Source of the DNA: a virus
Virus record (IMG/VR): IMGVR_UViG_3300005533_000227
Coordinates: 1-48,428 of that record
Length of the DNA: 48,428 nt
Direction: 5' to 3' (one strand)
Part shown: positions 40,038 through 48,428 of the stretch, one piece after another
How positions within the stretch are numbered: position 1 is the first letter of the stretch
Layout: each line of letters starts with the position of its first letter
Translations under genes and position numbers: made by a program
Notes under the pieces: generated by a model
Database searches by the model: none
What the model was told of the DNA's origin: nothing
What the model saw: only the letters and a program-made list of their open reading frames with translations

Positions 40038-42485
40038 CTAGGCATCGGCCACCACCTTCCATCGCGCGACTTTGCCGTGAGCGTCTCCGCTGGCGCGCTC
40101 GACACGCATCTGCCGTTTGCCGAACCGCCGCCCGCGCCGCGAATTGAACGCGACGCCAAGACGCTGCTTGAACTGCCCTTCGCGGTCCATCCAGCGGGTC
40201 AGGTCGATGGGAAGCGCATTGCGAAGCTCTTCCGCGCGATCCGTGAGGACGGACTGACGGACCAGCTCCTCGTAGGTTTTCTCATTGAGCCGTTCCCAAA
40301 GCTCCGCAATGGTGAAGGCCGTCGCCTCGAATGCATCCTCGATCGCCTCAAGGAACGTTTCCCAGTCGGTTCGCTCGATGTCGGACTGCTCGAACAGCTT
40401 CTCGCTGTTTGCCAGAAATCCCTCAACCCGGGCGTATTCCAGGATTCCGGCCACAACCTCCGTCCAGCGTTCAAAGCTACCTACGGGCGGAACCGAGGAC
40501 TTGGGCTGGCCCGCCGCAAACCAAGCGCGCGCCAGCGTCAGCATCGCGATCAGCAGATCCCTGCGGTGTTCGACGAGGTATTCCTTCAGCCGCTCATGTT
40601 TGAACCCGGTGCGCCGGAAGGGATCGGAGCACCCAGCATCCATACGAATCCAATAACAGCGGCGCGCCATGTCGCCGCCGAGCTGGAGGTTGTTGCCCGT
40701 GGCGATCCACGAACAACGAACTGGCACCGAGACGGTTTGCGATTTGCCCAGCAGCCGGTCCCGGTGCATTTCTCCGGTGATGACCTTGGCGAGGTCGCCC
40801 CAGTCCACCGTTGTCGTGACGTTGTCGATGATCACCAGCGGCGGGGCCTCTATCAGGATGCTCGTCAACTGCTTGCGCCACTCTTCGGGTTCCGCTGGCG
40901 CTGACATCAACTCCGCGGCGCGCCCGGTGAGAATGATGGCGATGACTTCGGCGAGCAGCGTCTTGCCCGTCCCCTGGGTGGTGGCGTCAAAGAGCGCAAG
41001 CGGCACGGGTCCGCTGATGATATGGCGGCAGACCGACGTCAGCATCGCGCCGACAGCATTGGCGTAGCTCGATTGATCGACGAAAGGGAAGTCACCGATC
41101 GCGTCGCGGATCACCTCGAGGGCAACCTCGATGTGGTCACTGCATGGCTGCTCAGGAATCTCGATGTCCTCCAAGCCCGGGGACGGCACCAGATACAGGC
41201 GGCTGGCGGCGTCATATCCGGGCTGCGCGAGTACCGTGCCGTCCGGCCGCAGGGTGGGTGCTTCGACAACCGCCTCGAGTACAGGGAACCCCCAACTGGC
41301 GGGATTGCGCGCCTGGATGTTCTTGGCTACGTCCAACGGAGGCGGGACTTCCTTCCGAATGCCGCGTGCAGACAACTCGAAGAAATCGGCGGCCTGTGCC
41401 AGGTAGTGGCGCAGCTTCGTCTCGTCAAAGTCGGCTATGAAGGGACGCCCGAGTTCCGTGGCTTCGATGCACGCAATGCGACAGGCCCGAACGAAGAGCT
41501 GGGGTGGCGTGTTCGATGACCCCAGCGCGTCGAAGCCGTCCTGGCAGATTGTTCGAAACGGGCGATCGTTGACCTGGATCTGAGGAATGGCCGGAGCCGC
41601 TGGAGCCTGACTCGATTCGGGCTGCGGGCCCGGCGTGCTCCCATCATTGGAAACGTCCTGGCCGGCGACGACCGAAGCCTGGGAGATCGCTTCGTCGATG
41701 GAGTCGCGCGTGCCGCCGCCCGCAATCCAATCCGAAGCATCCTTGCCGACCGGGATTTGCACGATCCGCAGTTCCTTGACACGATGCCGAATCGCCTGCA
41801 AGACGATTTCGGCGTGCTTCTGGCCGGGCGTATCATTGTCCGGGAGAATAACGACCCGCTTCCCCTCAAGGCTCTCGCTGTAGTTCTTCAGCCACTTGCC
41901 CGGGTGGTTGCACGCCCCACCCGGATTGCAGGTCGCGACGAACCCTAGCTGTTCCAGGCTCTCGACATCCTTCTCCCCCTCGACCACCAACACCTGCTCG
42001 GCGGCCGCCACCTTGGGCAGGCGGTACAACACCCGGCTGATGCCTTTGATGTTGTACTCCCAAGAGATGCCAGCGCTGGTTCCATCCATCTTGACGACGC
42101 GCCGCCGCTGTCGAAACGTCTTGGGCTCGTACCGCACGACCTGGAACAGGAACTCGCCATTGGCATCGGTGTAGTCATAGGTGGCGACCTCCCTCAATTT
42201 CGCCGGCCCTCGGATGGGTCGCCCCACGATGGAGTTCACCTCCTGGCGGCATTCTTTCCACGGTCGCCCAGATAGTTCCTGTTCCAGTTGCAGGATGTTC
42301 CATCCGCGGCCGCACTGCGAGTGACAGTACGCAAGGCCGTTCTTCGGGTTCACCGCGAAATTGGCGTCGTCGCCCTGATGAACGGGGCACGGACCGCGCC
42401 ACTCCGGCCCCGCCTGCTTCAAGTCCGGAAACCGCGTTCGGTAGTAGCTCGCCACCTCGGATGAATTGAAATCCGGGGCCCTCAT
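40038..42485 (-). CDS. Primase-helicase (zinc ribbon, toprim, AAA/SF3-like ATPase), 815 aa
   Basis: Bifunctional replication protein. A CHC2-type zinc ribbon has Cys33, His36 (CPVH), Cys54 and Cys58. The toprim region has LVVEGEKD (166-173) and VVILPDNDTPGQKHAE (211-226) with the DxD of primases. After a proline/glutamine linker and a helical domain, an ATPase follows: Walker A TTQGTGKT (502-509), Walker B LVIIDN (550-555) and a sensor-like WIATGNN (593-599), then arginines (MARRCYW). It would prime and unwind phage DNA with a host polymerase. ATG 42485 overlaps the RecD2 stop as ATGA. The adjacent repeat cluster is a possible loading site. Confidence 0.88.
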   Translation of the reverse strand: MRAPDFNSSEVASYYRTRFPDLKQAGPEWRGPCPVHQGDDANFAVNPKNGLAYCHSQCGRGWNILQLEQELSGRPWKECRQEVNSIVGRPIRGPAKLREVATYDYTDANGEFLFQVVRYEPKTFRQRRRVVKMDGTSAGISWEYNIKGISRVLYRLPKVAAAEQVLVVEGEKDVESLEQLGFVATCNPGGACNHPGKWLKNYSESLEGKRVVILPDNDTPGQKHAEIVLQAIRHRVKELRIVQIPVGKDASDWIAGGGTRDSIDEAISQASVVAGQDVSNDGSTPGPQPESSQAPAAPAIPQIQVNDRPFRTICQDGFDALGSSNTPPQLFVRACRIACIEATELGRPFIADFDETKLRHYLAQAADFFELSARGIRKEVPPPLDVAKNIQARNPASWGFPVLEAVVEAPTLRPDGTVLAQPGYDAASRLYLVPSPGLEDIEIPEQPCSDHIEVALEVIRDAIGDFPFVDQSSYANAVGAMLTSVCRHIISGPVPLALFDATTQGTGKTLLAEVIAIILTGRAAELMSAPAEPEEWRKQLTSILIEAPPLVIIDNVTTTVDWGDLAKVITGEMHRDRLLGKSQTVSVPVRCSWIATGNNLQLGGDMARRCYWIRMDAGCSDPFRRTGFKHERLKEYLVEHRRDLLIAMLTLARAWFAAGQPKSSVPPVGSFERWTEVVAGILEYARVEGFLANSEKLFEQSDIERTDWETFLEAIEDAFEATAFTIAELWERLNEKTYEELVRQSVLTDRAEELRNALPIDLTRWMDREGQFKQRLGVAFNSRRGRRFGKRQMRVERASGDAHGKVARWKVVADA

Positions 42486-44671
42486 TCCGGTCTCCGCGCC
42501 TCATGCAACAGGAAGGACAGAAACGTGTTTCGCCTGTCCACCTGCTGCTTGAGAGCGCAATTCTCGATTCCCCAGTGATCACCGAGGAGGATGACAGCCT
42601 TCTGTGCGCGTGTCACCGCCGTGTACAGCAGATTGCGGTGGTGCATGAACGAGTGCGACTTGTGGGTGATCACGATGGCGCACGGGAACTCGGAGCCCTG
42701 CATCTTGTGGATCGATGTCGCGTAGGCAAGCTGGAGGTTGTATTCCTTGGCGCTCTCTTTCGAGATCTCGACCACGCGCCCTTCAAAATCGACCGCAAGC
42801 CCATCCTTCGGGTCGTTGTCGACGATGAAACCGACCGCGCCGTTCATGACGCCGAGGTCGTAATCGTTCTTGGTCTGGATGACTTTGTCGCGCGGCAGGA
42901 ACCCAGGCCGGTGGCCGAATTCAACCGGCGGCACCTGGACGCCGAACAGTTTCCTCTGGACGAGACGCTGCAGGACAGTGTTCAACTCGATGGTGCCGAG
43001 CGGACCTTTGTGTGTCGGCGTCAACACCTGCACGTCCTGAAGTAAATCGAAGCCGAGGCGTTCGGCCAGCACCTCTTCGAATAGCTTCTCCAGGAAGAAC
43101 CGGACATGCTCGCGATCGGTGAAGTTGTTGACGACATACCAAGGTCGGTAGCCGTCAACCTTTTCGTCGCAGGTCGGCCGCACCACCCCGTCGAGGATTG
43201 CGGTGGAGTTCTCCTTGAGCACGCCGGCCTGGCGGATGATCTTGGTCAGGACCGTCGTCGGGATGGCTCGCGATTGGACCAGGTCTCGCAGGACGTTTCC
43301 GGGGCCAACCGGGGGCAACTGATTGTGGTCGCCGACCAGCAACACGGCAGTCCGGTCACGGTCGATGGCCTGAAACAACTGGTACATCAGGGGAACGTCG
43401 ACCATCGAGACTTCGTCCACCACAAGGAAATCGGTTTCGATCTTTTGCTCCGGGCCCATCGAGAAGGTCTTCCCGTTAAAGCCGAGCAGCCGATGGAGAG
43501 TGCGCGCGGGGCGCTTCACTGATTGTTCCAGCCTCTTCGCAGCCTTGCCCGTGGGTGCGGCCAGTTCGTAACTGAGACCCAGGTCCTCGCAGGCGCCGAT
43601 CAGGGACTTCAATGTGAACGTCTTGCCGCTACCCGCGCCGCCGGTCATCAGGGAGATGGAGAATTCAAACGCATTGTCGATGGCCGCGCGTTGCTCCGGG
43701 TTCAGCAGTTCGAAGAAAACGCCCGATGGGATGTTGTCCTCCCAGTGCGGGTTCCTCGCCGACGCATGGCGGAAAACGCCGGCGAGGTACTCCTCCATTT
43801 CGTGAATCTTGGGGTCTGCCACCACCAGCCGCTCATAGGGGCAACAGACCAGGCGCTTCTCGCCAAGGAGACCTTCGAGTTGCCCCTCGATCAGTTCACG
43901 ACTGTCCAGGTTGTCGAGCACCAGAAGAGTGTTGGTCCGGTCAAGCAGATCTTCGTATTCGACCCAGCAGTCTCCCTCGTCGAGCGCGGACTGGATCGTG
44001 TAGAGAATCCCGGCCTGCAATCGCGAGGGCAGTTCCTTGGGCGTTCCGAGGCGCCTGGCGATCTTGTCCACCCGCTTGAAACCGAAGCCCGGCACTTCGC
44101 TGATGAGAATGTATGGGTTCTCCCGGAGCATCGGCACAACATGGTTGCCGAAGTTCCCCACCAGCTTGGTCACCTGAAAGTGAGTAAGGCCGAAGGCAGC
44201 CAGGTAGGTCATGGCCGCGTTGAGCTTGCTACTCTCTACCCAGATCCGCTGGAGCTCGTCGACCCGCTCCAGGGAAACCTTCGCTACCGCCGCGACGATG
44301 GCGGGTGTCTCGCGGATCACCCGGTCGAAATCCGCGCCGAAGGTCTCCGCGATCAGTTTCGCTTTCGCCGGGCCGATGCCGTGGATGTCCGGGTGGTTCG
44401 CGAGGTAGTTGGCAAGGCCCACGGGATCGAGATCGACCTGCGCGTCCAACCATTCAACAGCGAACTGCCGACCGTACTTCGGATGGTCCTCCCATCGGCC
44501 GCGGAGAGACACGGGATCGTTTTCCCGGATGAACACCTTGCCGGCAAAGCGGACGAACTTTCCATCCTCTGTCCGGAGCCGCCCCGCAGAGAAGTTGGCG
44601 CCGGCGTGGTACACAGCCTGCACCACGCCGCAAATACTCGCCGCCGCTAAAGCTACGTCTGTTCGAACCAT
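42482..44671 (-). CDS. RecD2-type 5'-3' DNA helicase, 729 aa
   Basis: Superfamily 1B helicase. The N-terminal region has helix-hairpin-helix-like motifs (HGIGPAKAKLIAETFG near 97, VPGFGFKRVDKIARRLG near 193), as in RecD2 rather than RecD. Walker A GGAGSGKT is at 344-351, Walker B FLVVDEVSM at 415-423, motif III GDHNQLPPVGPG at 447-458, the SH3/UvrD-C-like YATSIHKMQGSEF at 650-662 and motif VI VTRAQK at 686-691. Length is usual for RecD2. AGGAGG is ideally placed ahead of ATG 44671, which overlaps the ERCC4 gene end by 19 nt. It probably works with the phage recombination set or at forks. Confidence 0.93.
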   Translation of the reverse strand: MVRTDVALAAASICGVVQAVYHAGANFSAGRLRTEDGKFVRFAGKVFIRENDPVSLRGRWEDHPKYGRQFAVEWLDAQVDLDPVGLANYLANHPDIHGIGPAKAKLIAETFGADFDRVIRETPAIVAAVAKVSLERVDELQRIWVESSKLNAAMTYLAAFGLTHFQVTKLVGNFGNHVVPMLRENPYILISEVPGFGFKRVDKIARRLGTPKELPSRLQAGILYTIQSALDEGDCWVEYEDLLDRTNTLLVLDNLDSRELIEGQLEGLLGEKRLVCCPYERLVVADPKIHEMEEYLAGVFRHASARNPHWEDNIPSGVFFELLNPEQRAAIDNAFEFSISLMTGGAGSGKTFTLKSLIGACEDLGLSYELAAPTGKAAKRLEQSVKRPARTLHRLLGFNGKTFSMGPEQKIETDFLVVDEVSMVDVPLMYQLFQAIDRDRTAVLLVGDHNQLPPVGPGNVLRDLVQSRAIPTTVLTKIIRQAGVLKENSTAILDGVVRPTCDEKVDGYRPWYVVNNFTDREHVRFFLEKLFEEVLAERLGFDLLQDVQVLTPTHKGPLGTIELNTVLQRLVQRKLFGVQVPPVEFGHRPGFLPRDKVIQTKNDYDLGVMNGAVGFIVDNDPKDGLAVDFEGRVVEISKESAKEYNLQLAYATSIHKMQGSEFPCAIVITHKSHSFMHHRNLLYTAVTRAQKAVILLGDHWGIENCALKQQVDRRNTFLSFLLHEARRPE

Positions 44672-45123
44672 TGAGTCCTCCTATCCAGCGCGCGCAGCAA
44701 GTAGCCTTCGACGAACCGGCAGGCGATCTGCCGGTTGGAGCAGAAGAACACCGGGACGCCAAAATCCACGGAGACGGCAAGGGCGCTTCCCAGAACCGAG
44801 TGAGGGTGAGCATCGCCCCGATAGCGACCCGCCAGAACGTCGCCCAAATCCGCTTCTACGACGATGCATGCCCGGGCGTAGCGCTCCAGACGCCGGAGTT
44901 CGCGGTAAAAGCGGCCGCGTGCCCGAATGACGGTGCCCACGAAGTCGTCGAGAGTTTTACGCTCCACCGCAACCATCTGCTCCAGGCCGGCTACCGAGTA
45001 ATCCCCGGCAGGCAGCGCGCGTCGAACAGCGGTCACCAGCCGGGGATCAAATTCATATGGCTCCTGCTCGCGGGTGTCGATAATGAACGTGACCGGCGAC
45101 CCATCAGAACGGGACAAGGGCAT
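44653..45123 (-). CDS. ERCC4-fold nuclease, 156 aa
   Basis: Structure-specific nuclease domain related to XPF/Mus81 and Hef. The catalytic set is visible: DTREQ (16-20), GDYS (40-43) and ERKTLDD (54-60, the ERKx3D signature), then FYRELRRLERYARACIVVE. There is no helicase or HhH domain, so it is a stand-alone nuclease, probably cutting branched recombination or replication intermediates. It overlaps the DUF669 gene end by 20 nt. Confidence 0.9.
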   Translation of the reverse strand: MPLSRSDGSPVTFIIDTREQEPYEFDPRLVTAVRRALPAGDYSVAGLEQMVAVERKTLDDFVGTVIRARGRFYRELRRLERYARACIVVEADLGDVLAGRYRGDAHPHSVLGSALAVSVDFGVPVFFCSNRQIACRFVEGYLLRALDRRTQWFEQT

Positions 45124-45559
45124 CTCCGGCCTCGCGCTGATACCGGTTGGTGCTGGCGGCGGTTTCGATGCGGCGATTGAAGTAGATGTTCTCGTTGTCG
45201 CCCTTGGTCTTCTTGGTGACCTCCAGCTTCACGTCAAGCAGTTTGTCCAGGTGCTTCGGAAGCTCCGAAAGCTTGTCGAGGTCGAGCCCGCAGAGATGCA
45301 GGTCCGTCTTTACGTACTTGAGCGTGTTGTGCGTGAAGACGCTGTTGCGCCACAGAAGCCGGTTCGCGAAGCGGGGCGCCAGGATGCGCAGCGTCCATTT
45401 CAACATCGGGTTGCCGGTCGAGGACTGGGTCAACTCCACCTTCTCGACGGCTACCTGATACTTGCCGTCAGGGACGCTCTCGAAGCCGCCCCGCTCCGCG
45501 GTTGCTTCAGTCTGGAAATCGTCGTCGAACTGTGCCAAATCGATTGATTGCTTACCCAT
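45104..45559 (-). CDS. DUF669 family protein (probable single-strand-binding role), 151 aa
   Basis: Matches the DUF669 pattern: FDDDFQTEATAERGGFESVP, DGKYQVAVEKVELTQSSTGN, PMLKWTLRILAPRFANRLLW and LEVTKKTKGDNENIYFNRRI. These phage proteins sit beside recombinase genes and are thought to bind single-stranded DNA. Here it is placed between the Sak4-like ATPase and the ERCC4 nuclease, which fits. A strong AAGGAG precedes the ATG. Confidence 0.85.
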   Translation of the reverse strand: MGKQSIDLAQFDDDFQTEATAERGGFESVPDGKYQVAVEKVELTQSSTGNPMLKWTLRILAPRFANRLLWRNSVFTHNTLKYVKTDLHLCGLDLDKLSELPKHLDKLLDVKLEVTKKTKGDNENIYFNRRIETAASTNRYQREAGDALVPF

Positions 45560-45583
45560 TGGGTTTCTCCTTTTTCGGAATGA

Positions 45584-46351
45584 CTACTTGCTGGCCGCCG
45601 CCGGAGCGGGCTTACCCGCAGAGGCCGGCTTGGCGGCCGATTTCGCGGCGGTTGCCGCATTGAAGGCTTCGAGGAAACTGGAAAAATCGAGGTCGAGGGT
45701 CTCGGGCAGCCGCCCCGTGCGGTCGCCGGCCTCGTAGTAGAGACTCGGCTTCGTGCGAATCACCCGGCGGACCGTTGGCTCGCCCTCGCCGCCAGGCTGG
45801 ACCTCCAGGTCGCAGAACAGCACCATGTCGGCCATGCCCAACACGATCTTGCGGGCCTTGTCCGGCAGCGTTGGGACCACGCGCGTGTATTTGCCGGTGC
45901 GCGAGTCCATCTCCATCTCCTTCGCGTGGGAGATCAAGAATAGGCCGCAGGGCAGGAAGGCGAGCTTCGTCAGCACCCGCTGGAATTCGTTGTTGATCAA
46001 CGCGTAGCCCTTGCCGTAGCCCAGGTCGGACTCGTGCTCGATCTTGAATTTCTTCAGCACGTAATCCGTGCAGAACTTGTAGGCGTTGTCGATCGTGTCG
46101 ATGATCACCGTCTTGAAGGGGTGGTTCCCATCGCTGATCTCGGCGCAAACGTTGAGCAGGTCATCCCAGGTGAGAATCGGGACCTGGAAAACATCGAGGG
46201 CGTTCAGTCCCGGCTCGGTGGCCAGGAACAGCGCGCCCTCGGCCTGAGAGCAGAGCGTGGTCTTGCCGATCTTGGTCTGGCCGTAAACCATGACGGTCAA
46301 ATCGGCCAGACTGTTTTTGGACGCGGTCTTCGTTGTTGGTAATAGAGGCAT
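45584..46351 (-). CDS. Sak4-like RecA-fold ATPase, 255 aa
   Basis: Single-domain phage ATPase of the AAA_24/Sak4 type. Walker A GQTKIGKTT (24-32), Walker B TVIIDTID (81-88) and FLISHAKEMEMDSRTGKYTR, the usual strand with conserved His, are present. The C-terminal 35 residues are an alanine/lysine/proline-rich tail that may be flexible. Sak4 proteins promote strand annealing or exchange with a cognate SSB. The DUF669 gene 24 nt away may encode that partner, and the Cas4-like nuclease the matching exonuclease. Confidence 0.88.
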   Translation of the reverse strand: MPLLPTTKTASKNSLADLTVMVYGQTKIGKTTLCSQAEGALFLATEPGLNALDVFQVPILTWDDLLNVCAEISDGNHPFKTVIIDTIDNAYKFCTDYVLKKFKIEHESDLGYGKGYALINNEFQRVLTKLAFLPCGLFLISHAKEMEMDSRTGKYTRVVPTLPDKARKIVLGMADMVLFCDLEVQPGGEGEPTVRRVIRTKPSLYYEAGDRTGRLPETLDLDFSSFLEAFNAATAAKSAAKPASAGKPAPAAASK

Positions 46352-46362
46352 GGTGTGTCCTT

Positions 46363-47373
46363 TCAGAAAGCAGGTTCACTGGCCGGCACGCGCAGCTCTT
46401 CGTGCGGCGCCTGGATGGTGTAGAAGTTCTCGATCACGTTCGGATTGCCGTTGGAGCGGCAGATGGGAAAGTAAGCACAGGGCCGGTTGTAGTTGAAGCA
46501 GAACGCGGTGTTCTGGTAAAAGACCTTCCGCCTGCGGGCGTCGAGGAGCGCCTGCGTGAGTTCCCAGAGTTCAGCCCGCAAGACGTCGAAGCGGTCCCGC
46601 GACAGATAGAGCATCTCGCGGTGGAACATCTCCGGCTCGAGGTACTTCACCGCCATCCGCGCCTCGAACTCCTCGTCTGATTCCGGCAGCTTGCGCTTGG
46701 CTGTGGTCTTGCCGGTTTTCGACTTTTCCAGCAGCTCGGCGCGCCGGGCCTGGTACTCTTCCTCGGTTTCCCCCTTGCTCTGTTGCAGCCGCGCCTTGCC
46801 CAGGACGTTGTAGATGACGCCGGTGATCGGGATACCAAGCGCCTGCTCGACGTAAAAGGAATAGATGGCGATTTGGAAATCCGTCCAGAGCCGCTCCAGG
46901 TAATCCGCGTCGATCGTCGCGGCGGTCTTGTGTTCGAGGATGTAGTGGTCGCCGCCGATGCGCACGATGCCGTCAACCTTGCCTGCCAGCACGAAGCTGC
47001 GGGAAGAGGCACCCGTGGCGGGATTGATGATCGCGCCTTCGAACGTACTTTCCAGGGCGACGATCTCGAACTCTTCTTGCGGATACCGCGTGGCGTAGCC
47101 GGTCATGATGGCGCGTGCCAGGTGCCAGTCACGGCGAACACTGTCATCGTCGCGGCGGGAGGCGCAGGCCCGATCGATGAAGTCGATAACGGCGGCGAGG
47201 TCTCGGGTCCCGTGCCAGGTTTGCAGACACTCGTGGATCAGCGACCCGAAGCTGAGGTTCGGATCCTTCTCGCGGGGAACGAGGCCGATCTCGTACCGGT
47301 ATTCGCATGCCTTCCGGCAGTTCCGGAAGAGCGACCACATGCTGTAAGTGGAGGTCATCGGCGAGGAGTTCAT
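46363..47373 (-). CDS. Cas4/RecB-like PD-(D/E)XK exonuclease with Fe-S cysteines, 336 aa
   Basis: Nuclease core: AGKVDGIV with Asp134, ILEHKTAA with Glu147 and Lys149, then DFQIAIYSFYVEQALG. Four cysteines flank the core: Cys23 near the N-terminus and Cys292, Cys299 and Cys305 (FCFNYNRPCAYFPICRS), the pattern of a 4Fe-4S cluster in Cas4 and AddB-type nucleases. An insertion of about 70 charged residues lies after the core. Likely a single-strand-generating exonuclease for Sak4-type recombination. ATG 47373 overlaps the previous stop as ATGA with GGAGG 7 nt upstream; the reading to 47472 is a shadow. Confidence 0.88.
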   Translation of the reverse strand: MNSSPMTSTYSMWSLFRNCRKACEYRYEIGLVPREKDPNLSFGSLIHECLQTWHGTRDLAAVIDFIDRACASRRDDDSVRRDWHLARAIMTGYATRYPQEEFEIVALESTFEGAIINPATGASSRSFVLAGKVDGIVRIGGDHYILEHKTAATIDADYLERLWTDFQIAIYSFYVEQALGIPITGVIYNVLGKARLQQSKGETEEEYQARRAELLEKSKTGKTTAKRKLPESDEEFEARMAVKYLEPEMFHREMLYLSRDRFDVLRAELWELTQALLDARRRKVFYQNTAFCFNYNRPCAYFPICRSNGNPNVIENFYTIQAPHEELRVPASEPAF

Positions 47374-47888
47374 CGGGCGCCTCCAGCAGCGAAGTAATTC
47401 GGCCCGATGCCAACGGAAAGAAACGCCTCGCGGATCTGCTGCTTCCGCCTGCTGATCATCTGCCGGGAACATCCCAGCGCCTCTGCTGTTTCTACCGTGG
47501 AGTACCAGAACAGCGCCAGAGCGGTTTTTTGCACGGTGTTGGGCAGCGGAGCCACCGCGCGCTCCATATCAATCCGGAATTGCCGAAGTGACGCTGGACT
47601 TGGAACTGAACCTCTCGACGGGAGGTCCTGCGGCTGGCGGCCCTCTGCCAGGCGGTAGCGCAGGATGGACGTCAGTTCCTTATCCATCACGCGCGACGCG
47701 AACGTCCGGACGGATGCTTTTTCGTTGTCGAACTTCGGCCAGCGTGTGAGAAAGGTCAGGACGAGCTGGCTCTCCACGTCCTCCCGCTCGTCGACGCCGA
47801 GCCCGCAGCGGCGAACAAACGCATTCGCCTTCCGTCCGGCGAGATCCTGAACAACAGGTAGAGCCTGGTCAAGCGTGAGATCAACCAC
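47370..47888 (-). CDS. Sigma-70-family-like protein, 172 aa
   Basis: A sigma region-2-like segment (DEREDVESQLVLTFLTRWPK, FDNEKASVRTFASRVMDKEL) and a C-terminal region-4-like helix-turn-helix (LPNTVQKTALALFWYSTVET, AEALGCSRQMISRRKQQIRE) give the two-domain layout of ECF sigma factors, though divergent. It may redirect host RNA polymerase to phage genes. GTG 47888 is chosen because GGGAGG precedes it by 6 nt and it overlaps the previous stop by 8 nt; the reading to 48140 is low-complexity shadow. Confidence 0.7.
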   Translation of the reverse strand: MVDLTLDQALPVVQDLAGRKANAFVRRCGLGVDEREDVESQLVLTFLTRWPKFDNEKASVRTFASRVMDKELTSILRYRLAEGRQPQDLPSRGSVPSPASLRQFRIDMERAVAPLPNTVQKTALALFWYSTVETAEALGCSRQMISRRKQQIREAFLSVGIGPNYFAAGGAR

Positions 47889-48216
47889 GGCGGCCTCCCT
47901 GGAGTTCGATCTCCATAGAGAAGGGCAACCCGTGCCGCACATCGAGCTCCCGGATCTCGCCGGCGTCGACTTCGCGCACGTAGGCGAAGAATTCGGCGAC
48001 CTGCGGCCGAAGCTCGGAGTTGGGTTCGGCGGGCTTGCCCGCATTGGGCGGGGTCGCGAACTTGACGTCGCGCACGGTGGCGGGCCAGGGATCGAGCACC
48101 AGTTCGCCGCCGCGGATCTGGAGGTACTCGAACCTGCCAAAGCCGAGCTGCTGCATCGCGGCGAGGAAGGTCACTTCGGATGGCAGCATGTCCTGCGCGG
48201 TTTGAAGTGGCGTCAT
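47881..48216 (-). CDS. Hypothetical protein, 111 aa
   Basis: Mixed alpha/beta protein with SEVTFLAAMQQLGFGRFEYL, QIRGGELVLDPWPATVRDVK and EFFAYVREVDAGEIRELDVR. It has no membrane segment or recognised motif. It overlaps its neighbours at both ends (ATGA upstream, 8 nt downstream), which supports reality. An early gene by position; function unknown. Confidence 0.7.
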   Translation of the reverse strand: MTPLQTAQDMLPSEVTFLAAMQQLGFGRFEYLQIRGGELVLDPWPATVRDVKFATPPNAGKPAEPNSELRPQVAEFFAYVREVDAGEIRELDVRHGLPFSMEIELQGGRRG

Positions 48217-48428
48217 CGCGCCACCTCCCGCTGTTCAACCCCAGCTGACTTCTGCGCCGCGATCCAGGCGTCAACGTCCTCGGGCCGATACCGGACCAGC
48301 GCGCCGATCTTCACGAATTCCGGGCCGCGCTTTTGGCTACGCCATTTCCGCAGCGTCAGAACACTGATCGAGCAGGAGTCCGCTACCTCGTGTTCGTTAA
48401 GGAGTCGCTGTTGTGTGTTGAGCTTCAT
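48213..48428 (-). CDS. Excisionase/MerR-like helix-turn-helix DNA-binding protein, 71 aa
   Basis: A single winged-helix of the excisionase (HTH_17) type: LNEHEVADSCSISVLTLRKW, RSQKRGPEFVKIGALVRYRP, EDVDAWIAAQKSAG. Its start codon is the last codon of the window, so its promoter is not visible. In phages these small proteins act as directionality factors or early regulators; without an integrase here, an early regulator is at least as likely. Confidence 0.82.
   Translation of the reverse strand: MKLNTQQRLLNEHEVADSCSISVLTLRKWRSQKRGPEFVKIGALVRYRPEDVDAWIAAQKSAGVEQREVAR

Noticed and set aside
47889-48140. Long N-terminal extension of the sigma-like protein
   Set aside because: It is Ser/Pro/Arg-rich sequence from the overlapping 111-aa gene in another frame; a well-placed ribosome site marks the GTG at 47888.
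48213-48428. Proof of a temperate phage from the excisionase-like gene
   Set aside because: No integrase or attachment site is visible; this small fold is shared by many unrelated regulators.

Overview
The window is almost wall-to-wall phage genome: about 48.4 kb of a lambda-like, long-tailed (siphovirus-type) phage or prophage. It is GC-rich, densely packed, and nearly all genes read on the minus strand, so the map is described from high to low coordinates. Neighbouring genes usually share start and stop codons (ATGA, TGATG, GTGA or 8-nt overlaps). The window begins exactly on the stop codon of one gene and ends exactly on the start codon of another. No integrase, CI-type repressor, attachment site or tRNA gene is visible, so a temperate lifestyle is not shown. 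The codon use and the flavour of the small hypothetical proteins suggest a GC-rich soil bacterium, possibly Acidobacteriota; this is inference only.

Early/replication region (48428 to 39033): a MerR/excisionase-like DNA-binding protein, a small unknown, a sigma-70-like protein, a Cas4/RecB-type nuclease with Fe-S cysteines, a Sak4-like RecA-fold ATPase, a DUF669 protein (SSB-like position), an ERCC4-fold nuclease, a RecD2-type helicase and a primase-helicase. Together they make a self-contained recombination and replication-initiation set without a DNA polymerase. Behind the primase lies a 255-nt gap with a helically phased repeat cluster (GCGGGGACT, 12 copies in both orientations) and a row of short palindromes. 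It is the best origin or operator candidate in the window.

Middle region (39023 to 33017): a sigma-70-like promoter, several very small genes, two paralogous ParB-domain/beta-class DNA methyltransferases flanking small membrane-type proteins, and a three-gene plus-strand cassette ending in a DUF3489 protein and a hairpin terminator.

Late region (32914 to 1): packaging, head and tail genes in lambda order: TerS, TerL, gpW, portal, protease-capsid fusion with a likely internal start, DUF2190 protein, head-tail joining proteins, tail terminator, tail tube, tail assembly chaperone with a canonical A AAT TTT -1 frameshift site, tape measure, distal tail, fibres and a glucosaminidase.

Two insertions are the most interesting biology. 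(1) A TGT/DpdA-like transglycosylase gene and a queD gene sit between TerS and TerL, translationally coupled to both, predicting 7-deazaguanine modification of the phage DNA. (2) A coupled two-gene module, an HD-domain (SAMHD1/dGTPase-like) phosphohydrolase plus a YwgA-family partner, lies in the tail region with its own flanking non-coding DNA and lower GC; it looks like a moron and a candidate defence or superinfection-exclusion system.
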